Shown: piece by piece, positions 35,940-48,574 of the stretch | Position numbering within the stretch: position 1 is the stretch's first letter | How the letters are laid out: every line of letters starts with the position of its first letter | Assembly (NCBI RefSeq): GCF_037038585.1 | Contig: NC_092522.1 | Location: forward strand, 51,180,161-51,244,160 | Direction of reading: 5' to 3' | DNA length: 64,000 nucleotides | Source of the DNA: Patagioenas fasciata | Taxonomy: Eukaryota; Chordata; Aves; Columbiformes; Columbidae | Position numbers and translations under genes: made by a program | The notes under the pieces: generated by a model | What the model was told of the DNA's origin: nothing | Seen by the model: the letters and a program-made list of their open reading frames with translations, nothing else | Database searches by the model: none

Positions 35940-38900
35940 TAGAAAGGGAATTTACAAAGCTTTAGAAGCAATTTGCAGAACAGATCAGAATTATTAATTT
36001 AAAAATTTCATTAATCCTTTTATTGCTCTAATAATTTTGGAACTGAATAATTACCCGCCTTCTTGTCCTTGACAGAATCTTAGATTTTCAGGTCCATATC
36101 AAGTACCCAAACCATGGGACAGAGTAAGAGGATTGATGTTTTGTTGGAGACGTCATCCTTCAGACCAGACCTGAGTTTCAAGTGACTTCTGGTCAGGCAG
36201 GTCACTGGTCAAAAGAATGGCAGTTTTCATGTGGTAAGTCTCAAAACCAGCTGCAGATGATTCTCATGCTGGTGAACATGAGTTCAGTGAACATTGTAAG
36301 GCTGTGCTGGAGTCTGTTTTGTGTTTGCTTACCCACACTGGCCCAAAGCTCTGAAGGTGTGAGAGCTGAAGGTGGGAGGTGCTCCAGGAGCAGCTGACAG
36401 GCAGGTGACAGTGGCAGCTCTTGGGAAGCGACTGGCTGCCTGCAGGACAACACAGGCTGAGCTGGAGGGCTCTGGCAGTCCTAGCCCCAGCAGCCTTTGC
36501 TAGTTTATTTATGGCTGCTAGGACTCTAACCCAGCCCCACCGCTGCTCACACGGCAGTGCTGAGGTTTGGATGCTGCACTTTGAATAGTCACAGGCCACT
36601 TGCACCTAAAGCCACAGGCTGATCAGTCCTGAGCTATTATTATACAAGCTCAGGGAGTGCCCCAGCCAAGAGTCCTTCCAGACTACCAAGTGCAAAATCC
36701 CCAGTTAGTCAAAAATTGCTCAGGGGAAGCAGGCAGCACAACAGGGCATCTGTGATGCCTCCTCTGATAGGGAACAAGACAACAGCATGCCTGGGAAGGA
36801 CTGTCCAATTGCTACTCTGAAGCAATAGCAGCATCTTTCATTTTGCGGCCCCTTTTGAGCCCTCCTCAACCATCCTGAGGCCAAAGGGATCACCCCAGCT
36901 GTCCTCAGTGGAATAAAGTAGCTCAGCTTTTAACTACAGCAGCGCCTCTGCCCTCACACCGTGGCAAACCCTTGTGCTTCTGCAGAGAGCTGTAGTACCT
37001 ATCGCTCCCTAACCATGAACTCAACCTTCTTTGCTGAACATGCTCCCCAGGGAGCTGACCTGAGATGAGCAGCTTGAATGACCATGTAAAGGAAAAAACA
37101 TCAGTTAATCTGGAAAACATGGAGTCCTATGTCCAACACTTGCCTGTGAGGAATACAAACACACAATTACTCCAAAACAGCATTTAGGAGGTTTTCCATC
37201 TCTTATATGGATTTGAAGGAGAGCTGGGGTTTCACCATTAGCTGTTATGCTGTACAGACAGCTACTGTGATACTTCAGCTACAGATGAAGAGTGATCAAC
37301 AGGAAAATGCTCAGCTAAGGGCTGTGTTTTGGTGTTTGTACTTCTGAGGTTTAAAACCATTGCAGTATGTCTAATTATACTGCAATGCAGTTCATCAGTA
37401 TAACAGCTGAAATGAACAGAAGTCCAACCATCATCAGTTCTATTCATTCCACATGTTATCATTTTAATGAAGCCTGGAAACTATTGTTAGCTAATACTGA
37501 TTTTTTTTCAAGCATTCTAGTGGTTTTCCTTTCTTTTCCTGGCTCAGCATATGTAAGTAGGGAAGCAGTGCATCAAATTCACCCATGACATAATTCCTGG
37601 GAAACCAATGGAGCTACCCCACAAATTCATTTATCCCCTTCACGCTGTTCTCAAGATGTCAGCAAGCAGGATGATTGGCATGACAGATGAAAAATATCAA
37701 GGATTTCAGACCTCAGTTTCATTTTTTATTGGGCTGCAGGCTGTGGAGGTAACTGTGTTTATGTCTGGTTTGCCTGGGAAGAATCCTGCTGCCATGTCAC
37801 ATCTGTGTTAGTGGTGAAGCAGGGGAGTTGATTAGGGCTGTGCACAGTTATGGCATTTCACATTCATTCTGGTTTTCAAAACGCAAATTGGAAGAGTATC
37901 AGCAGTCTGGTGATCCCGTAAAGCTACAAACCTAGAGAGAAGAAAGCCCACAGATCAGATTGACCAAGCAGGGCTGACCAGGCAATGTTGAACCCAAACT
38001 GCAGACTTAAAACCCCCAAATGAAGAACCTCTCTTTCATCAGGAGACTTGAGCAGCTGGATATGCTCAAAAGCTCTGTCAAATCACTCTGGCTGCCTGGT
38101 CTTCAGCATCCAAGATAGAAACATTAGACTAACAAGTTGCTCTGAGAAATATGCATACTGCAAACCTTTACTTCTACATTTACATGCAATATTTTCTCTC
38201 CTTTCCTAGTGTTTCCTGAGTCTAAAAGGCTGGAGGTTCTAATTCACTCAATGTGTTATTACATTTAGGACTCCACCAAACTCTTTTACAGTTTCCAAGA
38301 TGGAACTATATGGATGCATTGACTCTTGAGACAACAGGAAGTGTCCTTCAGCTTGAATCCAAAAACGAAACTTGCACCCACATGACAAGAGCTTTACTCT
38401 TTAACATATAAAACTCCAAGATTTGTCTGGACCACTGCAATGCTAAAACACAAATAAATTCTTACATCTTCTAAGATTATTAGCTGATTCACTGATGAAA
38501 ACTGATAAGTTCTGTTATGAAAAAAAAAAGTCTTTGAATTGGATCACTGTCTAGCTATACAGAATTTGGCAGAAAATGCTAGTAGTATGGCTTTTTATGC
38601 ATTTTTTTTTCCTTTTCTACTTAACATTGCCTAGAGAATAAAATCAAAGAAGAGAAGTTCATTTTCATGCTCTTCATTAGGAGGGTCATCTGACTTGACC
38701 CTGCCTTGATACACTTGGATATGCAAAAGGACAAGAGACAGTAGCAGGTAGGACAAAATTGGTTGTGTCTTAAACATGCAATTCAGAAACCATTTTTTAA
38801 CCTATTCAATGGCAAGGAAGTGGAAAAAGTTAATGGCTAGGGCATACCCAAAGTCTCCTGTGCTGGGATGATTGGAATTAAACAGATTCCTTATCTCAGA

Positions 38901-41030
38901 GGCAATTTATGGCAGAGGGCTATGTGAACAGAAATTATTTGCAAAGCAAAGGAAATTTTCCTGACTATGTACTAAGTATGCTCACTATCTGCATTGCTTA
39001 CTATCCTTCCGTGCATAACCACATCACTATGTCTTGTCTCCTCAAATACTGCTATTTCACCATTGCATTAGTAGAAGAATAGGGTGCTTATCAGCTACAC
39101 TGTGGGCTCCAATTGCTGAGAATTTCACCTTGGCATAGAACTTTCCATATTCCATAAGAACTGAGGTTTCCAAAGGTATTTCTTGGAATAGAAATTTGCC
39201 ACACATCTTCATAGCATTGGATGTATATACAGGTATTTGGGAAGAGGCATTCAGTGGATGGGTGGATGAACATTGTATTCTGCATCTTGTCACTGACTCT
39301 GACTATATTTTCCCAAGAAAATAGGTCTCAATACTGGAGAGGTACTGAGAACGAGATGCTACTGATTATAATTAGTACTGTGAACATTTGTCTTTTTTGT
39401 TTTAATCACACCTACTGAAGCTAGCAAGTTTGGGGATGGTTCTATCAAATATGACTTTAAAGAATTTCTTGAAAACAATTCTGTGATGCATTTTGTTAAA
39501 CCAAGATGTTCAGGGAAACTTCATATGTACTTCCCTGATTTGCACCTGAATTCTGAATCATCTGAAGTGTATTCATAACTGTCTATTAGAAAATTCTGTG
39601 CTTATTTCTCTCTTTCCCCAAAAAAGTAGGCATATGTGGCATACCTACAAAGTACCTCTAATAAAATGAGTACAATTGTAGAATGGCTTTTCTAGCTCTT
39701 CGCACTACATTTGGATTCTGTGGTTTTGATTATGTTTGCATCCTGGGTCTCCTTTGTTGTCACTGCAGTACTGGAATTGATATAATACTTGCATGCCTAC
39801 AACCACAGCTTTATAACCAGTATTTATAGAATGCAGGTTGCTTCTAGGAGGTCAGAGAAAGGTAACTATGAATAGTAAGCCTAATGCCAGCAGGCTTAAC
39901 TACACTGTACCACAGTAGGAGCTTTCATTTCAAATTTTTAGGAGGTCACAAATCAAAAAAGGCTGAAAAAACACATATTGTCTCTTAGGTGCTCAAGGTG
40001 AAGAGGACCTCAGAACAAGGAATCTATAAAGCAAGAAAGAGGAAGAATTCCAGGAGACCTGAGATGAGAAAAAAAAACAACAATTTCATAGTCTGATAAT
40101 AAGTTACTGCAAATAAAGGAGGAATGCTCTCCACAGATGGTGTTAAGTACAGAGGACTGAAACAGGCTACACAATAGGCAGGGAGAGTGATAAAAAGGGA
40201 CACTTTAAACCTCTGTTATTACAGGAGGGTTAATAATTTTCCAGCACTGTGGTTAGCATATAATCACATCAGCCTCCCACATTAAATAACATCAGTGTGG
40301 TTGTCAGGGAGGCGTGTGTGATAGTGGAAACCCACTGGGGATAGAAGCCCAGTATCCCAAATGTGTTTGCATCATCCCCAGCCACATGTGCCTTCCCAAG
40401 CCCAGCCTGTGGTGCCAGCTGCCTGGGGGATCACTCACCTTCCCACTGGGGTGCTCCTGCACCCTGTCCCCTCCAGCCAGCCCCTGTCACTTCCCAGGCT
40501 GCCCTGTCCCACCTCTGCAGCCAGGAACCTTCCTCCAGAGGAATTCATCTTTTCCTCAGAAGACTCATCAAGTTATAAAGATTAACCTCAAGAGCATACA
40601 GAGACTTTTTAACAAGAAAATGTTTGTCTATCTCTCCACAACCAGCCTACAGAAATGTCCTCTCACAGCTCATGCTTATTCATATGTCTCTGAGGCATGT
40701 AATTTGGAGACACTGGGGGTTAACTGTCCTAAATAGCAAGGGAAGCTACTGCAGAGAAGGATGCAGCCTGGGCTAGAAATCAAAGCCCAAAAGTCAACAA
40801 ACAGACCCTCCACTGTCTTTTTTCAGATGTAACCAACCAGGCACTTCATGCAAAGAAGACACGATGCATGTTGGGTCACACATTGGGCCCACATTATGCA
40901 GGAGCAAATAACCCCACTCAAAGCACTACCTCTCAGTGTCCTCACTCACCACATCCGTTCAGCTTCTTGGTGCAACTTTCCATGATTTTCACGTTTAGAA
41001 ATTAGAGGAAGATCAAGCCTTGTATGGTTG
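35940..41030. other. Intergenic DNA, no supported gene
   Basis: No recognisable exon, RNA gene or mobile element. A somewhat GC-richer patch at 36380-36560 has overlapping open frames on both strands without splice support. 40314-40736 is open for 140 codons, Pro- and Cys-rich, and reads as no known family. Confidence 0.5.
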
Positions 41031-41333
41031 GATGTCAAGAAGATGGGACCAGACTTCTCTTAGTGGTGCCCAACGATAGGATGAGGGACAACAGGCACAG
41101 ATTGAAGCACAGGAGGTTCCATCTAAACATGAGGAGAAACTTCTTTACTGTCAGGGTGTCAGAGCACTGGTACAGGCTGCCCAGAGAGGCTGTGGAGTCT
41201 CCTTCTCTGGACACATTCAAAACTCACCCGGACACATTCCTGTGCCATCTGCTCTAGGTGATCCTGCTTTAGCAGATGGTTTGGACTAGATGATCTCCAG
41301 AGATCCCTTCCAACTCCAACCATTCTGTGATTC
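41031..41333 (+). mobile_element. CR1 LINE, truncated 3' end
   Basis: About 300 bp of CR1 3' sequence: CAGGCACAGATTGAAGCACA, GGAGAAACTTCTTTACTGTC, CAGGCTGCCCAGAGAGGCTG, TGGAGTCTCCTTCTCTGGA, TTGGACTAGATGATCTCCAG, and a terminal CATTCTGTGATTCC. It is longer than the copy in DACT2 intron 3 and includes the last codons of the reverse-transcriptase ORF region plus the 3'UTR. It is 5'-truncated and non-functional. Confidence 0.95.
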
Positions 41334-43170
41334 CAATTCTGTATGTGCTGAAAGCTCCACGGGCAGCCATAAGAATTAATAGAAACAAAATATGGCTATT
41401 TTCATACAAACTTTTCTCTATACCATCACCCAAAATTAAATACTATTATTACAGAGCTGATTTCTCACACTTCACCTTTAACATGTTGCTTTCTGTGACT
41501 TTGCTAAGATGGCCACCCCAGCCTGCTGAGTTAAGAGCAAGCCCTGTGGAAGCCAAGCTCCACACCTTTTGGTGTTTCTCTGTTCTAACACACACTGGGA
41601 AGCAGACACATGACCTTTATCACAGTAGACTTTGCTTCCTGAGATGTATCTCTCTAAATCTGAAGTTACACTGCCTGATTCTCTTATGGAGAGCACTGTT
41701 TTTTTAAATTCCAAGACCAATTTGCATGCAAATTGCTCTTAATAAAATTGCATTTATAACAAAACTCAATGTGATATTGTGGTTTGCAACAAATGGCCAC
41801 TGTTTATATTTCCTTAAGGATTCCGTTCACATCAGCTTTCCAGGTATAAGAAGGCCAAATCTGTATCCAAATAATAAAGACTATACTATATATATAAGTA
41901 TATACTGTGTATACTTTAAATATAGGGACTTATACAAGACTACAAGGAAGGCAGCTAGGATAATTACTGTCTTCACTAGACACATATTACTAAGAGAAAT
42001 GCACAGCATGAATACAACAAGTAAAGTATCTCTGGTAATATATAATACAGTCATTGTATGTTGGGCCTGTGTGGCTGCACAATGCTACGTCAATTTAATT
42101 GCTCTCATTTACTCGAACACCCACAGGAAAAGCATCTCATTCCTGTAAAGCTAAAGGTCTTTCTTTGAGATAGAGAGCCTACTATCTGTGGTTTACTTGG
42201 CTTCCTGAATTAGCAGACATTTTGTTCTTCCTTTAATAAAAAACTCTGGATAATGATTGCAGTTCGCTTTGGGTATTCATCTGAGAAGTTATAAAACTAT
42301 GTTTAAAGAAGCAAAGAGATAATTAAATCTTCCTGGAAACAAACCTGATTTTTAAAGATATTCAGGGCCAAGACTATGTCTGCATTTTAAACTCGCATAT
42401 AGCTTTTCAATAAGCATTTGTGAATTCAAGACAGATCAAACCAAATCTCTAGAAGAATATAATACTTTTTCCAGTTAAACATTAGAAAGAAGATTATAAA
42501 GTGAAGTTGTATCTTGCCAGGAAGTTGTTGTCAGTGGAAATTATTCCATTATTTCATTAAACAGACTTTTTGCTATAAAAGTAACACTTTCCAGGTTGTC
42601 ATTCTGAAAACCTTCATCATCTCATTTGTAGTCTGTGGCTTGTAATGTGCAGGAGGTCAGACTAAATCCTTTTGAGATTTAGAGTCTATTAACTTTTAGT
42701 CTGTTTCCTATACTGTGTTTCTGTTTTAAGGGGTGAATGATACTTACATCACAAAGCAATTTTAGTCTCTCCCAGCAAGCTAGGGGAAAAAGTCTCTTCC
42801 AACACCTTAAAGGCAAATATCAATGGATTTAGGATGGAATTTGTTACGTCTATCTTAAGGCATCTAAAATTTAGGAATCTGGGCTAAACCAGTCTCCTAG
42901 GCATCTCATATTGCCAGTAAAGAGTGAGTAGCACAGCCGCCAGACGGGAAATTACCTCATTCCAAAGAAGGTCTCCCAGATAGGTGGACTGAATTGTTTT
43001 CGGGAAGTACTGACTGTAAGGAGACAAAATGACTCAGTTCAGTGATACCTGACTTCTGAAGAAGTAACATCAGATTATTTCTGAGGGTGTGGGCAGCTGC
43101 TTTTGGTTGTAAGAGCCAACATTGGGATATCTAAGGAATTGTTAGAAGAAATGGAAGGGGATTAACACTT

Positions 43171-43233
43171 GGGTTTTTTTTGTTTTTGGTTTTTTTTTTT
43201 TGTTTGTTTTGTTTTTGTTTTTGTTTTTTTTTT
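43171..43233. repeat. T-rich (TTTTG)-like tract
   Basis: Long T-runs are separated by single or double G. On the minus strand this gives the Lys/Thr-rich stretch of overlapping frames, which I therefore do not call coding. Confidence 0.9.
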
Positions 43234-46200
43234 AGTATACATATAAGGGAGTTGTTTTAGACAGTATTGGCAATGCTGGTAATAAGTTTCGGGGTAGGCA
43301 CAGCACATAGATGTACAAATGGTACAAGTAAGGGCAAGCTGTAACACATACACAGCATAGAGGTGTGACATTGTTGTAAGTGATATCCAAACCCTGGATT
43401 AATCTAATAATAAAGACATAAAACAGGAATCTATCAATCAAAAATAGTTACATTACAAATCCCTTAGACCTATGCTTTTCTTTCTTCTTATTCTTCTGCA
43501 GAGGTGATGAATTATTTTTCACTCCAGAGGACACCAAAGCTTGAATAGACTTGTGGAAACTCAGTAATATCTAATAATGGATGGAAAGTTGCAGCTTCTA
43601 CCTTTTTAGACATTAGCAAGTAATGCTGTGTCCCTCTTTCTTTAAGGCTTTAGTTACTGTTCTGTTCAATAATCTGTTTAAGAATTTGTTTACTGTTCTG
43701 TTTAAGAATCAAAGAGGCCAGATTATCATTCCTATGCACTTTACATAGTCTCTTAAATCAAAACAAAGGGAATTTATGCATAATTGGTTTTCACAGGCTT
43801 TATAAATCTCAGCTGATTTTTAAAATGGCTATTTTTCCTATGACTTTACACTGTCCCAAAGGCAAAGAAATGAAAACTTCCATTCCTTCCATAGAAAAAA
43901 GAGGTAAAAGAGACTTTCTCTCTGAATGACAGTTAAGTGACCAAGCAATCTTTAATCTAAGGTTAAAAAGAAAAAAATAAATCTCCAGCTCTGTCAAGGT
44001 TGCCCAAAACCAAAGTCCAAGGCATGAGCAAAGCTTCATTTTCCACTTGTAAAAGACTGTTCAGTGGAAACAGAATGTATGGCTTTGGTAGCTTGGATGC
44101 CTGATAGTCCTAAATATATTCTATCAACAGAAAAAGTACCTGTTTCACAGGGACCTCTCTACAACTATGACTGTTCTAATTCCTTCATACTTCTGACCTG
44201 TTTTCATACTGTTTGCAGTAGTCTGAATTGCCAGATGCAGGATAAGAAGGAACCAAGCCATCCAACCTCTGTAGATTTAACTAAGCACAAAAATTCATGT
44301 GATGAACCCAGAACTCCTATTACAAACATTCATGTAAAAAAGGGACCATGAAGATGAAGCACTGCATCTCATTTTATTTGCTGATACTAAATGTGTAAGT
44401 AAATAAACTATCTCAACTCAGGCATGCACACATACTCAGTTCTTGAAGCCCTGTGACTTTTCTAGGTAATTTACAGTAAAAACGAAATAGCAAACTTTGA
44501 AGAAAAGAAGTTTAAAGGGAAAAAGCTTATGGCCTCAGAGACAGGGATTTTCCCAGCAGGATACTCCATTGGGTGGGCTGAATAAAGGTAACACACATTC
44601 TTTTTCCTTTACTAAGAGGTGTACTTTCGTAACTCGTAAGGGAAATTGCTGAATAGTTTTGACAGTTGCACTGCTGTGTTTGTTTCAGCTCTGGAATGTG
44701 ATTCAGATATTGTTGGAGGGTTGAAAAAAAAATAACAACAACAAACTTCAGAGCAAGTTCCTGCAAGCTCCATGAGCTCTTAGTGTACATATGAATGGGA
44801 AAGGACAATTTTCCTGCATGCCAGAGGAGAAGGGCAGCTTTTGATGGCAGGTCATTCAGCTATAGGGTGCCACAGGACTTAACTGTATCTTATGCAAAAG
44901 ATAGCTTCCTCTGGTCTTAACTGAAAGCTGCCCACCCAGGGGGTCTGGGAGGAATCTCGGTAGCATTTCCATATTGTTCAGCAGTCTGTATTTGGTTGAC
45001 CAGTTCAAATGCACCTGTTTTCATAGAAACTGCTCTCTTTGTTCAGTGTACATTCCAGCACAGTGTTAAAAACCACCAAACATGGTCAAAAGGTCACCAT
45101 TTGTGTCTCAGCTCTGCTCTAAGGACTGTCTGAAAACTACTATTTCTCTTGAGTATCCTGCAGAGCATCTGAATTGCAGTAGAGAAGCTGCACATGCTTG
45201 CGTGGGACCATTGGAGAGGAGCAGTTTGTCGGTCAGCTTTGCCATGGCACCAGATGCAGAGTGCCTGGGACAACCAAATCTCAGCCCAGTCAGTAATTAT
45301 CATCCCATTATTATTTCTCATAAGGTTTTTTGGCTATCTCTTGGTCAAGCCCCTGTTTTTCTCCTCCAGAGATTTCCCAGCTGGTGTGATTTCATACCAA
45401 GAGTCCACGAGGTTTCTTTACTCGCCCACCCCCTTTCCCATATCTGGACAAACCTACCATTGACTTCATTACAAGATGCTGGATATGCCAGCCTCCATCA
45501 TAGCGCTCCATGCAGTACTGGCAGACTATGTGTGGCTTTAATCACATAGTCAGCAGGTGTAGGAGCAAGTCTTTTGTGTAACCAACCAGATTTTATATGC
45601 ACTTTATCCATCTCTTCCTGTACTCTGTAGCTACAGATAACTGCACAAGGCAAACATCTGAGCACCCAACTTCAGCACTCACAGAGACAATAGAGTTTGG
45701 AGAGGCTAGGGTGACACTAATAGCGAAAGACCTAATAAAAGAAATGACAGCAACTAAACTGCTGTGCACAGAGACCCTGCATTTTCAGGGCTGCTCTGAT
45801 AGCTCTGCCCTGCCCAACATTTTTCATGCACTATGAATGAGCCAGCTCCTGCTCTGAACAACCTGTAGATTCCAGCCTTCCTCAGCTGCTTGCTACATTT
45901 TTTGCATTCTCGGTTTTTCTCATACATTTCCCTGGCATCTGCCTGAGCCCATCTGTTACATGTGGTAGGTGCTGTGAGGCAGAGACCCCTCTGCCTCTTT
46001 GCTTGCATCTGCTTCTGCAGGGCCTTGCCTGTGGCTAACGTGTTCATGCTGTCCCAGTGAGCATCCGTGTAATAATAATAACAACAGGAGCAGAGATCTG
46101 GTGAAGGGTGAATAGGGCTGTTAATGGGGTAAGCAAACATAACAAACTTAGATCCGCGTCGCTGCTTCAGGAAAACTCGCCCTTTGCTGGTGACACAATT

Positions 46201-47950
46201 CTGTATTTCATACTCACTCTCCTGTGGTGCATTTGCTGTGAGATTTAAATTCAAAGGAAAAAGAGTCTCAGCTGCAGCCTGTCTGTAATAAGCTACTGGG
46301 AAGCTTCAGAAACCCCATTAATTGTTGGACCTTTGTTGTGTGTCCCCAGTGTCCTGATGGCTCATGCCTCACCTATGAATTCCTCTGGTAGCTTTACTTG
46401 CTGCCACCCTCCCATTCCAGTGTGTTAGGGGCTGAAATACCCAATAGTCCCATTTTGACAAGCAGAGGGATAGAAAATCCCTTAAAATTAAGTCTGAATC
46501 TCCAAGTGGTCACAGTTCACCTCTATGCTGTCGCCAAGACCTGCTGTGCAAACACTAGACAGTCCCACCCAAGCTAGGAAAGAAAGGTTCAGGGCTTTTA
46601 ATGAGTGTCATGGCCATTCCTTCGTTATTTGCCCACTCACAGACAAACCCATCTCTTTCCCTGCTTTGCAGCAAGCTTGTTGTATGTCTACATGGCATGG
46701 ACTCTTTTTTCAGTGCATAATGGTATGGCTAAGTGGATGCCTGCTTGTTGTTCATAAATTAAGCGTCTTTTGTTTTTCCACCGGGACTCTTAGAGTGTCG
46801 CACTGATTGTCTGTTATCTGTCAAGGCATCAGTCAGCAACCCAGCAACTCTCTGCTGGAGACTGCCCTGCTTTTACAATTAGCAATAAAAAGCTTTTGTC
46901 ACTGCACAATGATGCTTCTGGGGTCTGGTTCAGGGTTTTAGGAGGGTTTTCTTAATCAACAATAAGATCAAAAACATACATATTCTGTTTGCTTTAACAG
47001 TGAAGTGGGAAAGAAAATATTTAGCTCAAAGAGAAAGAAACAGTTCTACATATTGAAGCAATTAATCCGATGCATATAAATAAGGTTTCAGAACCTTATT
47101 TCCTACTTTTTCATGCATTGTCTTATTGTCTCTATTATTTTTAATTTGAAATGTTTTGAAATGTAGTTCTACAAAATACATGAATAACTGAAATTGTAAC
47201 TTACACTATGTTTAAAAGAAACTTAACCAGAACAAGATCAGGTTCCCTTCGTTCAGGCGTGTTATTTATACAAACAACTCTTAGAAAAAATCAAGTACTG
47301 AAATGGACAAGCTGGATACAATTAGGATCACTTGATCCTTCTCCTAAGTGAACATAAAGCCCACACATAGTCATCATAAATCAGTCAGGGGATAACAGTG
47401 TTAATCCTAATTATGTATAGGTTACATGAGTATGTGAAAAAAATGCAATTTAAGTCTCCGTCTGTCAGAACAGATCTAGGTATGTTAGTAGTTCACATGC
47501 AGCATTGCAGCTTCTCATTTATATCAGCTATGGCAACAGGATCTATTGGATCTTATGTATGGCAAAACATAGATTATAAAAACTGGAATTATAACTTTAA
47601 AGAGCCCCTTATATTGGGAAAGCTTAAATTTGTATCAGGTGTCTGGGCCTGAGTGGAGCTGGAAGGGGATTTGACAGGGAGTATTAGGCTTCATTGTTTT
47701 TTTCCTCTCACTTAATTACACTTGTGTCGTGGAAAAAGTGTGAGTAATGTGCGTGTTAATTTGGGGTATAAATAAAGGCAAAAGGCATAAACAGCAAAAT
47801 TGAGGTGAAGAAGTAACAGGAAAACTTCCTGAAGATATAATTAGCATATTAAACCTGGTAAAAAACTTATATAGTAGGAAGACGTGAAAGAAAAGAGTAG
47901 AAGAAGAAAGACATATCTTAATTTAGAAAATGTTATATACTAGAACTTGT

Positions 47951-47975
47951 TAAAATAAAATAAAATAAAATAAAA
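47951..47975. repeat. (TAAAA)n microsatellite
   Basis: Five near-perfect TAAAA units. Confidence 0.9.
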
Positions 47976-48542
47976 CATTCACACCATTTTATTTTCTTTC
48001 ATTGATCTGTAAAAGCAATATCTACAAAAATTTTAATTTGTATAAAGCAACCTTTGCAAACCTGGTTCAGGTTTTGCACATCATCTAGAAGACTAGTGTA
48101 GCTCATCTAAAGCTCTACCATGTGAGACCAGTAAAAAAATCTGTCTTTCATGGGAGTACTGCACAGAAACACAGTTTATTAAGGAAATTAAGAAGAATTC
48201 CACATACAACCTTCAAAGTTCTTTGAGGCATTTATCCCTTTTTATACGTGCCAAATTCTACCAAAAATTCTATTGTATTCCATGGAATAGTCATAGAAAA
48301 TCATATGAGCAAAATAGTTTGAGAATGCACTGCTCCGGTTCAAATATAAAACACCCTATTGGGATTATAATGAGTTTCCAAGCAATACAGCAGCTTCAAA
48401 CAGCAGCTGCAGTTTTTAAATCAACTTGACAGAGAAAAGCTTTTATTAAACATAGAAACTCTCTTCTAGATATACTGCCCATCCTGGGCATGAGCCAGCA
48501 CTCATTTTTGAGCTTGGAACAGTTATATGTACATACATATAT

Positions 48543-48574
<32 letters not shown>
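48543..48574. repeat. (AC)n(AT)n compound microsatellite
   Basis: Nine AC units run directly into seven AT units, within a longer TACATA-type stretch starting near 48526. Confidence 0.95.

Noticed and set aside
41726-42148. 140-codon open frame on the plus strand
   Set aside because: AT-rich with Ile/Tyr-rich repeats from TATA-type low-complexity sequence. Not convincing as coding.
45082-45549. 155-codon open frame on the plus strand
   Set aside because: No homology recognised, overlapped by other frames, and of chance length.
45754-46254. 166-codon open frame on the minus strand
   Set aside because: No recognisable domain, splice context or promoter. A few frames of this length are expected by chance in 64 kb.
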